Assembly: GCF_012911875.1 (NCBI RefSeq)
Contig: NZ_JAAXKZ010000001.1
Span: 1-64,000 of the forward strand
DNA length: 64,000 bases
Reading direction: 5' to 3'
Source: Pseudonocardia bannensis
Lineage (GTDB): Bacteria > Actinomycetota > Actinomycetes > Mycobacteriales > Pseudonocardiaceae
Shown here one piece after another: positions 35,293 through 43,744 of this stretch. The translations under genes were made by a program, and so were the position numbers. Within the stretch, counting starts at the first letter, position 1. Each line of letters opens with the position of its first letter. The notes beneath the pieces were generated by a model, which was not told where the DNA came from, did not search any database, and saw only the letters and a list, made by a program, of their open reading frames with translations.

Positions 35293-36648
35293 GTGACGAC
35301 CGTGCCTGCTTCGACCCCGTCCCTGCGCGATCTCGGGCTCGCCATCCGATCAGGCGAGCTCTCCCCCACCGAGCACATCCGCGACGTGCTCGACCGGCTG
35401 GGCGCCGACGAGCACAACGCGGTGGTCACCCTGGACGCCGACGGCGCGCTGCGGCAGGCCGCCGCGCTCACCGAGGAGCTCGCCCGTGGCGAGTGGCGCG
35501 GGCCGCTGCACGGTGTCGCCGTCGGGATCAAGGACCTGTTCGACGTGGTGGGGCTGCCCACCCGGGCCGGCTCGAACGTGCTCGCCGACGCCCCGCCCGC
35601 CACGTCGGAGGGACCGGTGGTGGCGCGGTTGCGCGAGGCCGGCGCGGTGATCGTGGGCAAGCTGCACACCCACGAGTTCGCCTACGGCCCGACCGGTGAC
35701 GTCTCCGCCACCGGCCCGGCCCGCAACCCGCACGACCGCGACCGGATCACCGGGGGCTCGTCGTCGGGGTCCGGTGCCACGGTGGCCGCCGGGCACGTGC
35801 CGCTGGCCCTGGGCACCGACACCGGGGCGAGCGTGCGCGTCCCGGCCGCGCTGTGCGGTGTGGTCGGGCTGAAGCCGACCCTGGGCCGGCTGTCCACCGA
35901 CGGGGTGTTCCCGCTGTCGGAGACCTGCGACCACGTCGGGCTGCTCACCGGCGACGTGCACTCCGCGAGCGTCGCGTGGGACGTGCTCAGCCGGGCCGAC
36001 GGCACCGGCGGCGGGATCCAGTTGCCGGGCGTGAGCGGGGTCCGCGTCGGGGTGCTGCCCGATCCGTACTGGCAGGCCGCCGACCCCGTCCTGAACGAGG
36101 GGGTCGCGGCCGCGGTCGAGCGGCTGGCCGACGGTGGCGCGCACGTCGTCGAGGTGCGCACACCGATGATCGACGAGCTGGCGGCGAGCTACTCCGAGAT
36201 CGTCGGCGCCGAGGCCTACGCCACGCACGCGGACTGGCTCGCCCAGCGCCACGAGGACTACCAGCCCTTCACCGCCCAGCGTCTGGAGGCCCTCGCCGGC
36301 CAGCCGGCCCGTGCCTACATCGACGCGCTGCGCGCCCGCCGACGGCTGACAGCGGCGTTCCGCGCGGCCTGCGACGAGGCGGGCGGGGTGGATGTGCTCG
36401 TGCTGCCCACGACCCGGTTGCGGGCCACCCCGATCGGGGAGCGGAAGGTCGAGATCGACGGTGAGACCGTGCCGGTGTGGTCCTCGCTGCTGGCGCTCAC
36501 CCTGCCGTTCAACCTGACGGGCTGGCCGGCCGTCTCGGTCCCGGGGCACGTTTCCGACGGCGGGCTGCCGGTCGGCGTGCAGATCGTCGGGGTGCGGCTG
36601 GAGGAGCGCGGGGTGCTGCGGGTGGCGGGCGCGCTGAGCTCGTCGTGA
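35293..36648 (+). CDS. Amidase (amidase signature family)
   Basis: 451 residues. Ser-Ser-Lys triad: Lys in VAVGIKDLFDV, Ser in TGGSSSGSGATVAAG, and the nucleophile Ser in TDTGASVRVPAALCG. Length is normal. It probably hydrolyses a small amide; it is not GatA-like in context, since gatB/gatC are absent. GTG at 35293, with another GTG two bases earlier out of frame. Confidence 0.88.
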   Translation: MTTVPASTPSLRDLGLAIRSGELSPTEHIRDVLDRLGADEHNAVVTLDADGALRQAAALTEELARGEWRGPLHGVAVGIKDLFDVVGLPTRAGSNVLADAPPATSEGPVVARLREAGAVIVGKLHTHEFAYGPTGDVSATGPARNPHDRDRITGGSSSGSGATVAAGHVPLALGTDTGASVRVPAALCGVVGLKPTLGRLSTDGVFPLSETCDHVGLLTGDVHSASVAWDVLSRADGTGGGIQLPGVSGVRVGVLPDPYWQAADPVLNEGVAAAVERLADGGAHVVEVRTPMIDELAASYSEIVGAEAYATHADWLAQRHEDYQPFTAQRLEALAGQPARAYIDALRARRRLTAAFRAACDEAGGVDVLVLPTTRLRATPIGERKVEIDGETVPVWSSLLALTLPFNLTGWPAVSVPGHVSDGGLPVGVQIVGVRLEERGVLRVAGALSSS

Positions 36649-36673
36649 GGCGCACGCCGTAGCCTCTGCACCC

Positions 36674-37624
36674 ATGTCGGAGCGGGCGGTGTGCGTGATC
36701 GGGACCGGACTGATCGGCGGCTCGCTGTTGCGTGCCGCGGAGAAGGCCGGCCGCGAGGTGTGGGGCACGGCCGCGTCGGAGGCCACCGCCGCCGAGGCGC
36801 GCGCCGACGGGTTCACGGTGGGCACGGACCTCGACGCCGCGCTGCGCCGGGTGGTCGAGACCGACGCCCTCGTGGTGCTGGCCGTCCCGCTACCCGCGGT
36901 GCCGGACGTGCTGCGCCGGATCGATGCGATCGCCCCCACCTGCCGGCTGACCGACGCGGTCAGCGTCAAGGTCGCGGTGGCGGACGAGGTGGCCCGCTAC
37001 GCCCCGCGTGCCCGGTACGTGGGCGGGCATCCCATGGCCGGCACCACCGAGTCCGGCTGGGCGGCCGGGCAGGCGTCTCTGTTCGCCGACGCCGCCTGGG
37101 TGATCGCCACGGACGACGGCCTGGACCTGGAGGTCTGGGCCGACGTGGCGGAGCTGGCCTGGGCGTGCGGCGCGCGCGTGGTGCCCGCCGCGATCGACGA
37201 GCACGACCTGGCGGTCGCCCGCATCTCGCACCTGCCGCACCTGCTCGCGGCCGTGCTGGCCGCGGTCGGGGCGGGCGAGCCGGACGACGACCTGCCGCTC
37301 GCGCTCGCCGCGGGCTCGTTCGCCGACGGCACCCGGGTGGCCGGCACCCGCCCGGAGCTCGTGCTGGCGATGTGCGAGGGCAACCGCGACGCTCTGCTCG
37401 CCGCCGTGGACGACGCACTCGGCCGGCTCGGGGCGATGCGCGGCGCGCTGGCCTCGACCGGTGGGCTCGCCGCCACCGTCAAGGCGGGGTACGCGGGCCG
37501 GCAGCGCTGGGCCGCGACCCGGGACCCGATGCCCGAGCGGATCCGGCTCGACGGGCCCGGCGTGCTGGCCGAGCTGCGCGAGATCGGCCGCCGCGGGGAC
37601 GTCGTCGTCGGCTGGCGGGAGTGA
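36674..37624 (+). CDS. tyrA: Prephenate dehydrogenase
   Basis: 316 residues. Oxidative decarboxylation of prephenate in tyrosine synthesis. NAD loop VIGTGLIGGSLLRAAEKAGR at the N-terminus, the catalytic region GGHPMAGTTESGWAAGQASL, and the dimerisation helix with ARISHLPHLLAAVLAAV. Follows the amidase by 25 bases. In M. tuberculosis tyrA is also near tadA and tRNA-Ser genes, so the neighbourhood is conserved. Confidence 0.93.
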   Translation: MSERAVCVIGTGLIGGSLLRAAEKAGREVWGTAASEATAAEARADGFTVGTDLDAALRRVVETDALVVLAVPLPAVPDVLRRIDAIAPTCRLTDAVSVKVAVADEVARYAPRARYVGGHPMAGTTESGWAAGQASLFADAAWVIATDDGLDLEVWADVAELAWACGARVVPAAIDEHDLAVARISHLPHLLAAVLAAVGAGEPDDDLPLALAAGSFADGTRVAGTRPELVLAMCEGNRDALLAAVDDALGRLGAMRGALASTGGLAATVKAGYAGRQRWAATRDPMPERIRLDGPGVLAELREIGRRGDVVVGWRE

Positions 37625-37639
37625 CCTCGGGTGGCCGGC

Positions 37640-38239
37640 TCAGCCGGCCACCGGCTCCGCCCCCGCTGCGGTCACCCGCTGCGCCACGCCCGGGTAGCGC
37701 GACACCACGGCGTCGCTGTCGACGACGAGTTCGGCCGCGAAGTCACCCGAGCTGAACCCGACGACGGCCTCGCCGAGGCCCTCCTCGTCGAGGGTGGACA
37801 CCGTCCGGTAGCGCTGGTCGACGAGCTCGACCTCGAGGTCCGGCAGTGACACGAACACCACCGGCAGGACGTGGTCACCGGGCTCCCGGTGCAGTCCGAG
37901 GCGCCGGATCGGCAGCGTGTTGAACAGCGGGCTGTACTCGAGGTCGACGTCGACCGCCCCGCCGAACTCCGAGCGGTCGCTCCCCGCGCCGGTGTCGAGC
38001 AACCAGAAGCCGTCCTCGGTCCGGTTGAGGGTCAGGTGCCGCTCGCGCTCAGCCGTCGCAGCGGTGACCGAGAGCCGCTGCACCGTGCCGTCCTCGCCCA
38101 CCACCGCGCGGTAGGAGGCGGTGAACTCCTGGTCTGCACCCAGACGGACCAGGCGGCCCAGCGCGCGCAAACCCCCGGCCCCCAACAGGAGCCGGGTTCC
38201 TTCCAGGCCCACTGCACCGTCGGCCTGCCAGGTCAGCAT
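37640..38239 (-). CDS. Putative glycolipid-binding family protein (PF06475-like)
   Basis: 199 residues: MLTWQADGAVGLEGTRLLLG and DVDLEYSPLFNTLPIRRLGL are characteristic of this family of unknown function. No signal peptide, so it is cytoplasmic. Tail DSDAVVSRYPGVAQRV. A GTG nine codons upstream is the alternative start. Converges on tyrA. Confidence 0.75.
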   Translation of the reverse strand: MLTWQADGAVGLEGTRLLLGAGGLRALGRLVRLGADQEFTASYRAVVGEDGTVQRLSVTAATAERERHLTLNRTEDGFWLLDTGAGSDRSEFGGAVDVDLEYSPLFNTLPIRRLGLHREPGDHVLPVVFVSLPDLEVELVDQRYRTVSTLDEEGLGEAVVGFSSGDFAAELVVDSDAVVSRYPGVAQRVTAAGAEPVAG

Positions 38240-38319
38240 GGTCGTCACCGGCACCACCGTAGCCACGGAGAGACCCTGTCGGGGAGAGGGGGCCGCCCGT
38301 CGATCGCCGGACGCAGCGT

Positions 38320-38526
38320 CTACTGCCCGGTCGTGGGGGCCTGCACGCCGCCCGGGCCGTCCGGGATCAGGTCCTTGAGCTTGTCGACGACCTGGTCGAC
38401 CTGCTCGTCATGGCCGAACTTGCCCTTGACGAGATCGCCGACCTTCTCCGTGGCGTCCTCGACCTTGTCGCCGTGGGCGTTCAGCAGCTCCTCTGCCTTG
38501 CCGCGAAGCGCGTTGAAATCCACCAT
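38320..38526 (-). CDS. MT0933/Rv0909-type antitoxin-like small protein
   Basis: 68 residues, amphipathic and rich in Lys/Glu/Asp: VDFNALRGKAEELLNAHGDK and QVDQVVDKLKDLIPDGPGG. It resembles the MT0933 antitoxin family, but no toxin gene is adjacent, so it may be an orphan or a general helical protein. ATG has GGGGGCACC-like sequence upstream only. Confidence 0.65.
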   Translation of the reverse strand: MVDFNALRGKAEELLNAHGDKVEDATEKVGDLVKGKFGHDEQVDQVVDKLKDLIPDGPGGVQAPTTGQ

Positions 38527-38627
38527 CGGTGCCCCCTTCTCGAGCCCGTACCCAACGCGCACATCCTGCCCTCCCACGCCTCGCCACAGCCAGTGACCTG
38601 CCCGATCGAGCACCACGGAGATCGACA

Positions 38628-39557
38628 TCAACGCTGTGGAGTGATCCCTGTCGGGTCTACGTCGTCGCGGATCCCGCGGAATACCGGATGCCGGAGCCTC
38701 CCGGCCGCGGTCCAGCCGACGTGCGAGACCTCCACGACGAGCCCCGGCCGGCACCACCGGGCCCCCGTCGCGTCCGCCCGCGACAACGGCCTGGCGAACG
38801 GCTGGAGGATCGCGCTGCGCTCGTCGAGACGCTCCCGCAGGACGCGCTGCACCCCGTCGGCCGCGAGCCCCGACCCCACCCGGCCGGCGTACTGCAGGAC
38901 GGCGTGCGGTCCGGGCACCCCGAGCAGCAGCGCCCCGATCCGGGAGGGGTTCGTGCGTTCCGGCTTCCATCCCACGACCAGGCACGACTGGGAGCGCCGG
39001 TGGGTCACCTTCACCCAGCTCGGGCTGCGTTGCCCCGGCCGGTACGGCGCGTCCCGCCGCTTCGCGACGATGCCCTCCATCCCGCGCTGCGCGGTCGCCG
39101 CCAGCAGGGCCGCGCCGTCGGTGTAGAGCGGGGAGAGCTCCGCGGTGGGCACGGCGTGCAGGGCGAGGCGCTCCAGGGTCGCCCGGCGCTCACCGAACGG
39201 GCGCTCGAGCAGTGACACCCCGTAGAGCCGCAGGATGTCGAAGACCATGAAGGCGACCGGACGGGCCTCAGCCCGGACCGCGGCCACCGGCCCGTGCATC
39301 CGGTCGGCCAGCGCGGCGAAGCTGGGGATGCCGTCGTCGAGCAGCACCACCTCGCCGTCGAGTACGGCGTCCGCCACCAGGATGGACAGCCCGGAGAGTT
39401 CGGGAAAATTGTCCGTCACGTCGCGACCGGTGCGACTGGTCAGCCGAACGCCACCGTCGGCGATGTCGGCCAGCAGGCGCATCCCGTCCCATTTCACCTC
39501 GAAGACCCATTCCGGTCCGCTCGGGAGCGCTCCAGGGGTGGCGAGCATGGGCTGCAC
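38628..39557 (-). CDS. ligC: ATP-dependent DNA ligase (LigC type)
   Basis: 309 residues: nucleotidyltransferase domain with motif I VKWDGMRLLAD (Lys about residue 22), motif III VAFMVFDILRLYG, motif IV GMEGIVAKRRD, motif V SPSWVKV, then an OB fold. It lacks the polymerase and phosphoesterase domains of LigD. Divergent from ku with 74 bases between, so both probably serve nonhomologous end joining. GTG start; an ATG three codons later is equally possible. Confidence 0.88.
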   Translation of the reverse strand: MQPMLATPGALPSGPEWVFEVKWDGMRLLADIADGGVRLTSRTGRDVTDNFPELSGLSILVADAVLDGEVVLLDDGIPSFAALADRMHGPVAAVRAEARPVAFMVFDILRLYGVSLLERPFGERRATLERLALHAVPTAELSPLYTDGAALLAATAQRGMEGIVAKRRDAPYRPGQRSPSWVKVTHRRSQSCLVVGWKPERTNPSRIGALLLGVPGPHAVLQYAGRVGSGLAADGVQRVLRERLDERSAILQPFARPLSRADATGARWCRPGLVVEVSHVGWTAAGRLRHPVFRGIRDDVDPTGITPQR

Positions 39558-39631
39558 GCCGTCATGCTGTCACTGAATGTGGTCATGCAGTGCAATCAGT
39601 ACCGGGACACTCCGGGCGGGAAGGCAGAACC

Positions 39632-40603
39632 ATGCGGGCGATGTGGAGTGGCGCCGTGTCGTTCGGTCTGGTCAGCGTGCCGATCAAGCTCTATTCGGCG
39701 ACGACCAACCACGACATCCGGTTCCACCAGGTACACGGTGCCGACGGCGGCCGCATTCGCTACAAGCGGACCTGCACCGTCTGTGGTGAGGAAGTCGACT
39801 ACGCCGACATCGTCAAGGGCTACGAGACCGAGGACGGCGAGCTGATCACGCTGACCGAGTCCGATCTCGAATCGTTGCCGACCGCGACCGGCCACGAGAT
39901 CGACGTGATCGAATTCGTGCCGGCCGAGCAGATCGATCCACTGCTGTTCGACAAGAGCTATTACCTCGAGCCGGAGGCGAAGGCGGCCAAGCCGTACGCG
40001 CTGCTGCGCGAAGCGCTCAAGGAGACCGACCGGATGGCGGTCGTGAAGGTCGCGCTCCGCCAGCGCGAGACGCTCGCCTTGCTCCGGGTCAAGGAAAAGG
40101 CGATCGTGCTGCAGACGATGTTGTGGCCCGACGAGGTGCGCGAGCCGGACTTCGACATCCTCGACACCGACGTCGAACTGCGGCCGCAGGAGTTGCAGAT
40201 GGCGGCGTCGCTGATCGAGAGCCTGGGTGCCGACTTCGATCCGACCGAGTTCCACGACGAGTACCGCGATGCCGTCGAAGAGCTCATCGAGAAGAAGCGC
40301 AGCACCGGCGAGGCCCGGCCGGCACCGGTTGCGCAGAAGGCCGAGGAGGACGAGGGCGACAGCATGACCGACCTCCTCACCGCACTGCAGCGCAGTGTGG
40401 AGGCGGCGAAGGACGGTGCGGCGGCGGAGTCGGGCGGATCACGGCGGCGGCGCGCGGCGGGGTCGTCGTCGGGTAGCGAGGAGAGCGCGTCGGGCGGCGC
40501 CGCGAAGAAGTCGAGCACCCGGAAGCCGGCCGCGAAGAAGTCGGGCGACGACGACGCCGAGGAGAAGCCCGCACCGCGCCGGCGGACGCGCAAGCCCGCC
40601 TGA
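39632..40603 (+). CDS. ku: Ku protein (nonhomologous end joining)
   Basis: 323 residues. Ku core: RAMWSGAVSFGLVSVPIKLY, HQVHGADGGRIRYKRTC and a CTVCG pair. The last 60-70 residues are a low-complexity Lys/Ser/Asp tail (AKKSSTRKPAAKKSGDDDAE), like the DNA-binding C-terminal extensions of mycobacterial and Streptomyces Ku. Binds DNA ends and recruits a ligase; LigC is the divergent neighbour. Confidence 0.94.
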   Translation: MRAMWSGAVSFGLVSVPIKLYSATTNHDIRFHQVHGADGGRIRYKRTCTVCGEEVDYADIVKGYETEDGELITLTESDLESLPTATGHEIDVIEFVPAEQIDPLLFDKSYYLEPEAKAAKPYALLREALKETDRMAVVKVALRQRETLALLRVKEKAIVLQTMLWPDEVREPDFDILDTDVELRPQELQMAASLIESLGADFDPTEFHDEYRDAVEELIEKKRSTGEARPAPVAQKAEEDEGDSMTDLLTALQRSVEAAKDGAAAESGGSRRRRAAGSSSGSEESASGGAAKKSSTRKPAAKKSGDDDAEEKPAPRRRTRKPA

Positions 40604-40612
40604 GCGGCCCGG

Positions 40613-40633
40613 CTCGGCCCGTCACGGGCCGAG
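40613..40633. terminator. Convergent terminator hairpin between ku and the LCP gene
   Basis: CTCGGCCCG and CGGGCCGAG form a perfect 9-bp stem with a TCA loop. It overlaps the stop codon of the LCP gene on the reverse strand. Confidence 0.7.
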
Positions 40634-41803
40634 CGCGGACTGCGGGGGCTTCTCGTCGTTGGCCAGCGCCTCGAACAGCGCCGACGCACGCGTCTTGTCC
40701 CAGCGGACGACCGACTGGCCGCGGACGGTGGGCGTGGAGCCGACCGGGACCGTGGTGGTGATCCCCTCCCCGCCGGAGATCCCGCGCATGCCCAGCCCGA
40801 GGCCGGCGAGGTTCCAGATGTGGTCGGAGTCGTCGACCGTGATGGTGCCGGTCATGGCCGAGGCCAGCGGGATCATCCGGAACGGGTTGATCAGTGTCGC
40901 CGGGCTCGTCGCCTTCCCGACCAGCGCGGAGAGGAAGGCCCGCTGCCGCTCGACCCGGTCGAAGTCCGAACCGGCCGTGGCCCGCGTCCGGACGTAGCCG
41001 AGCGCGGTCTGACCGTCGAGCTCCTGGCAGCCCGCCTGGATGTCGAGCCCCGCCTTCGGGTCCTTGATCGACTGCGGCACGCACAGGTCGACCCCGCCCA
41101 CCGCGTCCACGGCGCCGACGAACCCGCCGAACCCGACCTCGGCGTAGTGGTCGATGCGCAGCCCGGTGGCCGCCTCCACGGTGCCGATCAGCAGCTGCGG
41201 GCCGCCGAGGGTGTAGGCCGCGTTGATCTTGTTCGTGCCGTGGCCCTTGATGGGGACGAAGGAGTCACGCGGCAGGCTGACGAGAACCGAACCGGAGCTG
41301 CCGGTGTGCAGCAGCATGATCGTGTCGGTGCGCTGACCGGCGACGTCACCGGTCGCGAGTCGCTCCTGGTCCTCCTCGCCCAGACCGGCCCGGCTGTCCG
41401 AGCCGACGATCAGCCAGTTCGTGCCGGAGGACGTGGCGCTGCTGTCGGCCGGTAGGGCCGCGGTGCGCTGCAGGTTCTGATCGAGATAGACGCCGAAGGC
41501 GACCAGCGACACCAGCAGCACGACGAGCAGCACCTTCAGCCGCCGGCCCCACCGAGGTCGGCGCGCAGGTCGGGCCGCCACCGGCGGGCGCGTGGGTGGC
41601 GGCATCGGCCGGGCCCGATCCCGAGGCCGGGCGCGTTCGTGCTGGCGGGGCAGCATGGCGGTCTGCCGCGGCGGTGGCGCCATGGGCGGCGGCGGCTGAC
41701 GGCGCGGGCGCTGCGGCTGCCCCCAGCCCGGGCCGTGCCCGCGCCGGGGCGGCGGCCCGCCCCGGCCCACGGGCCGCGTCGGCCCCCCGTAGTCACCGTT
41801 CAT
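40622..41803 (-). CDS. LytR-CpsA-Psr family protein
   Basis: 393 residues. Pro/Arg-rich cytoplasmic N-terminus of about 80 residues, one membrane helix (LKVLLVVLLVSLVAFGVYL), then the extracellular LCP domain: WLIVGSDSRAGLGEE, RTDTIMLLHTGSSGSVLVSL, PRDSFVPIKGHG, GYVRTRATAGSDFDRVERQR. LCP enzymes attach polyprenyl-linked glycans to peptidoglycan, such as arabinogalactan in mycolata. It might attach the glycan built by the heptose locus, but this is speculation. Confidence 0.9.
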   Translation of the reverse strand: MNGDYGGPTRPVGRGGPPPRRGHGPGWGQPQRPRRQPPPPMAPPPRQTAMLPRQHERARPRDRARPMPPPTRPPVAARPARRPRWGRRLKVLLVVLLVSLVAFGVYLDQNLQRTAALPADSSATSSGTNWLIVGSDSRAGLGEEDQERLATGDVAGQRTDTIMLLHTGSSGSVLVSLPRDSFVPIKGHGTNKINAAYTLGGPQLLIGTVEAATGLRIDHYAEVGFGGFVGAVDAVGGVDLCVPQSIKDPKAGLDIQAGCQELDGQTALGYVRTRATAGSDFDRVERQRAFLSALVGKATSPATLINPFRMIPLASAMTGTITVDDSDHIWNLAGLGLGMRGISGGEGITTTVPVGSTPTVRGQSVVRWDKTRASALFEALANDEKPPQSALGP

Positions 41804-41999
41804 GATCCACACCACCCCGTCGGCGTGTCGTCCGCTGATGCGGTGGGCCGCCGCCCTCCCGCCGACCGGCGGTCACCATACGCAGCGGCGCACCTGCCCC
41901 ACGCCAGGAGGGACGTCCGGGGCCCCGATCCGGTTGCGTGCGGGTCCGACGTGCTCGCCCACCGGCCGCACCGATCGCGGCCGGTGGCGGGGTCGTCAC

Positions 42000-42521
42000 T
42001 CAACGGGAGAGCAGCGGCTCGCCCTCGAAGAGCCCGAGCTCCTCGCGGTAGAACTCGATGCCGATCCCGTTCGGGTCGCGGATGTAGAGGCTGTTGTCGA
42101 TCCCGCGGTCCGGGCCGATGTACTCGACGCCCGCCTCGTCGAGCCGCCTGCGGGCCGCGGCGAACTCCTCGGGGGACGTCGACAACGCGATGTGCTGGAC
42201 CCCGCCGATGGTCTCGTGGAAGTCCGGGTGGTCGTGGCCCGGGAAGTCGAAGAAGCCCAGTAGGTTGCGGTTGCCGATGTCGAAGAAGAAGTGGCTCGAG
42301 CCCTTGTAGTCGCGGTTCTCGACGAGTTCGACGAGTGGGAACCCGAGCAACTCCTGGTAGAAGCGGATGGTCTCCTCGACGTCGCGGCAGATGAGGGCTA
42401 TGTGGTGCACCCCGCGCACCGTCGAGGGGCGGCGCTCCCCCGGAGAGCGCAGGTACTTCTCCTTGAGATCCGCGCGGCGCGCGCGGACGGCCTCGAGTTC
42501 GGCTCCCTCGGGTTGCGGCAT
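42000..42521 (-). CDS. VOC-family (glyoxalase/extradiol dioxygenase-like) protein
   Basis: 173 residues in two beta-alpha-beta-beta-beta units: VHHIALICRDVEETIRFYQE and GVQHIALSTSPEEFAAARRR, closing DPNGIGIEFYREELG. Metal ligands are probably the His of HHI, His of QHI and Glu of IEFY. ATG 42521 has AGAGG upstream. Substrate unknown. Confidence 0.82.
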   Translation of the reverse strand: MPQPEGAELEAVRARRADLKEKYLRSPGERRPSTVRGVHHIALICRDVEETIRFYQELLGFPLVELVENRDYKGSSHFFFDIGNRNLLGFFDFPGHDHPDFHETIGGVQHIALSTSPEEFAAARRRLDEAGVEYIGPDRGIDNSLYIRDPNGIGIEFYREELGLFEGEPLLSR

Positions 42522-42933
42522 CTCGCGTCCTCTCCCTCGATCCGTCTGTCTCTCTGTCCACACCGTACTTGCGGATACAACGGTTCGCCGTGGTCCAGAT
42601 GGAACGACGTTAGCGCCGGTGAGCTGCGGATGCGCCTCCCGCGAAAGGGTCGGACAGGTCAGGCGCGCCTTCGCGGCGGCGTGACAGCAGCGTGTCGACT
42701 CGGGCCGGCGCGGAGCGGTCCAGCGCGGCCGAGATCAGGACAGGGTCATGGTTGCGGCAGGGATCGACACCGCGGCGTCGCAGGAGCCGGATGGGGCGGG
42801 CGGGCCAGGCGCCTCCACCGTGCAGAAGCGCAGCGAGCCGCGCGCGATGCTGTCGCCCGCCGTCATCCGGTTCGACGCCGGCCGGGTCCGGGCGGCTCGG
42901 TGACCCGGGACCGGCCCGGGCCGTGCGTTCCAC
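42522..42933. other. 412-base intergenic region
   Basis: No supported gene; short frames here have biased shadow-like composition. It contains the divergent promoters of the VOC and nucleoside phosphorylase genes and, at its right end, a parS-like palindrome. Confidence 0.5.
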
Positions 42934-42941
42934 GTGAAACA
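42926..42941. promoter_or_regulatory. parS-like palindrome (ParB site candidate)
   Basis: GTTCCACGTGAAAC at 42927-42940 differs by one base from the actinobacterial parS core GTTTCACGTGAAAC; with flanks it is 14 of 16 to the bacterial consensus. It overlaps the GTG start of the following gene. parS sites cluster near oriC, which fits the dnaX-proximal setting, but a chance match or a weak site is possible. Confidence 0.5.
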
Positions 42942-43728
42942 CATCCGGGTGAGCGTGTGGGAGAGGATGCCCGGTGTGGATCTCCCCCTGCTCGAGGACG
43001 ACCTGGCCGAGACCGGCGTGATCGAGCCGCACCTCGTGGTCCGGCCCGTCGACATGCCCGAGGCCGCGGTGCTGTGCTTCTTCCCCGAGGTCGTGGACGC
43101 GGTGGGAGCGACCGCGCGGCGGATCGCCCGGCTGTCCTCGGAGCGAGGCTCGACCCCGGTATGGGAGACCGAGGTCGACGGCCGCCGGCTCGCGGTCGTG
43201 CAGCCCGGGGTGGGCGCTCCCCTGTCGGTGATGTTCCTGGAGGAGCTCATCGCGATGGGTGCGCGCAAGCTGGTCGCGGTGGGCGGCGCCGGGACGCTGG
43301 TGCCGGAACTGGTGCTCGGGCATGCGGTCGTCGTCGAGAGCGCGGTGCGCGACGAGGGCACCTCGTTCCACTACCTGCCGCCCACGCGGACGATCGAGGC
43401 CGACCCGCACGGCGTCGACGTGCTCACCCGCACCCTCGACGACGCCGCGGTGCCCTACGTCGTCGGCCGGTCCTGGACCACCGACGCGGTCTACCGCGAG
43501 ACCCGCGCCCGGGTGGACCGCCGCCGCGCGGAAGGCTGCCTGGTGGTGGAGATGGAGGCATCGGCGTTCATCGCCGTGGCCCGATACCGCGGCGTGCGGT
43601 TCGCGCAACTGCTCCTGGCCGCCGACTCGCTGGCCGGCGAGGCGTGGGAGCACCGCGGCTGGACCACCGCCCGACAGGCCCGCGAGGGGCTGTTCCGGCT
43701 GGCTGCCCGCGCCGCGCTGGCGCTGTAG
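42934..43728 (+). CDS. Nucleoside phosphorylase (uridine/purine phosphorylase family)
   Basis: 264 residues. Conserved pieces: VGAPLSVMFLEELIAMGARK, LVAVGGAGTLVPELVLGHAV, GRSWTTDAVYRETRARVDRR and GCLVVEMEASAFIAVARYRG, the last being the substrate-binding E-M-E loop. Likely phosphorolyses a nucleoside; base preference not readable. GTG start lies inside the parS-like palindrome. Confidence 0.85.
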   Translation: MKHIRVSVWERMPGVDLPLLEDDLAETGVIEPHLVVRPVDMPEAAVLCFFPEVVDAVGATARRIARLSSERGSTPVWETEVDGRRLAVVQPGVGAPLSVMFLEELIAMGARKLVAVGGAGTLVPELVLGHAVVVESAVRDEGTSFHYLPPTRTIEADPHGVDVLTRTLDDAAVPYVVGRSWTTDAVYRETRARVDRRRAEGCLVVEMEASAFIAVARYRGVRFAQLLLAADSLAGEAWEHRGWTTARQAREGLFRLAARAALAL

Positions 43729-43744
43729 CGGGCGCGGCCCTCGG

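Noticed and set aside
38320-38526. Toxin-antitoxin pair
   Set aside because: Only an antitoxin-like protein is seen; both neighbours have other functions.
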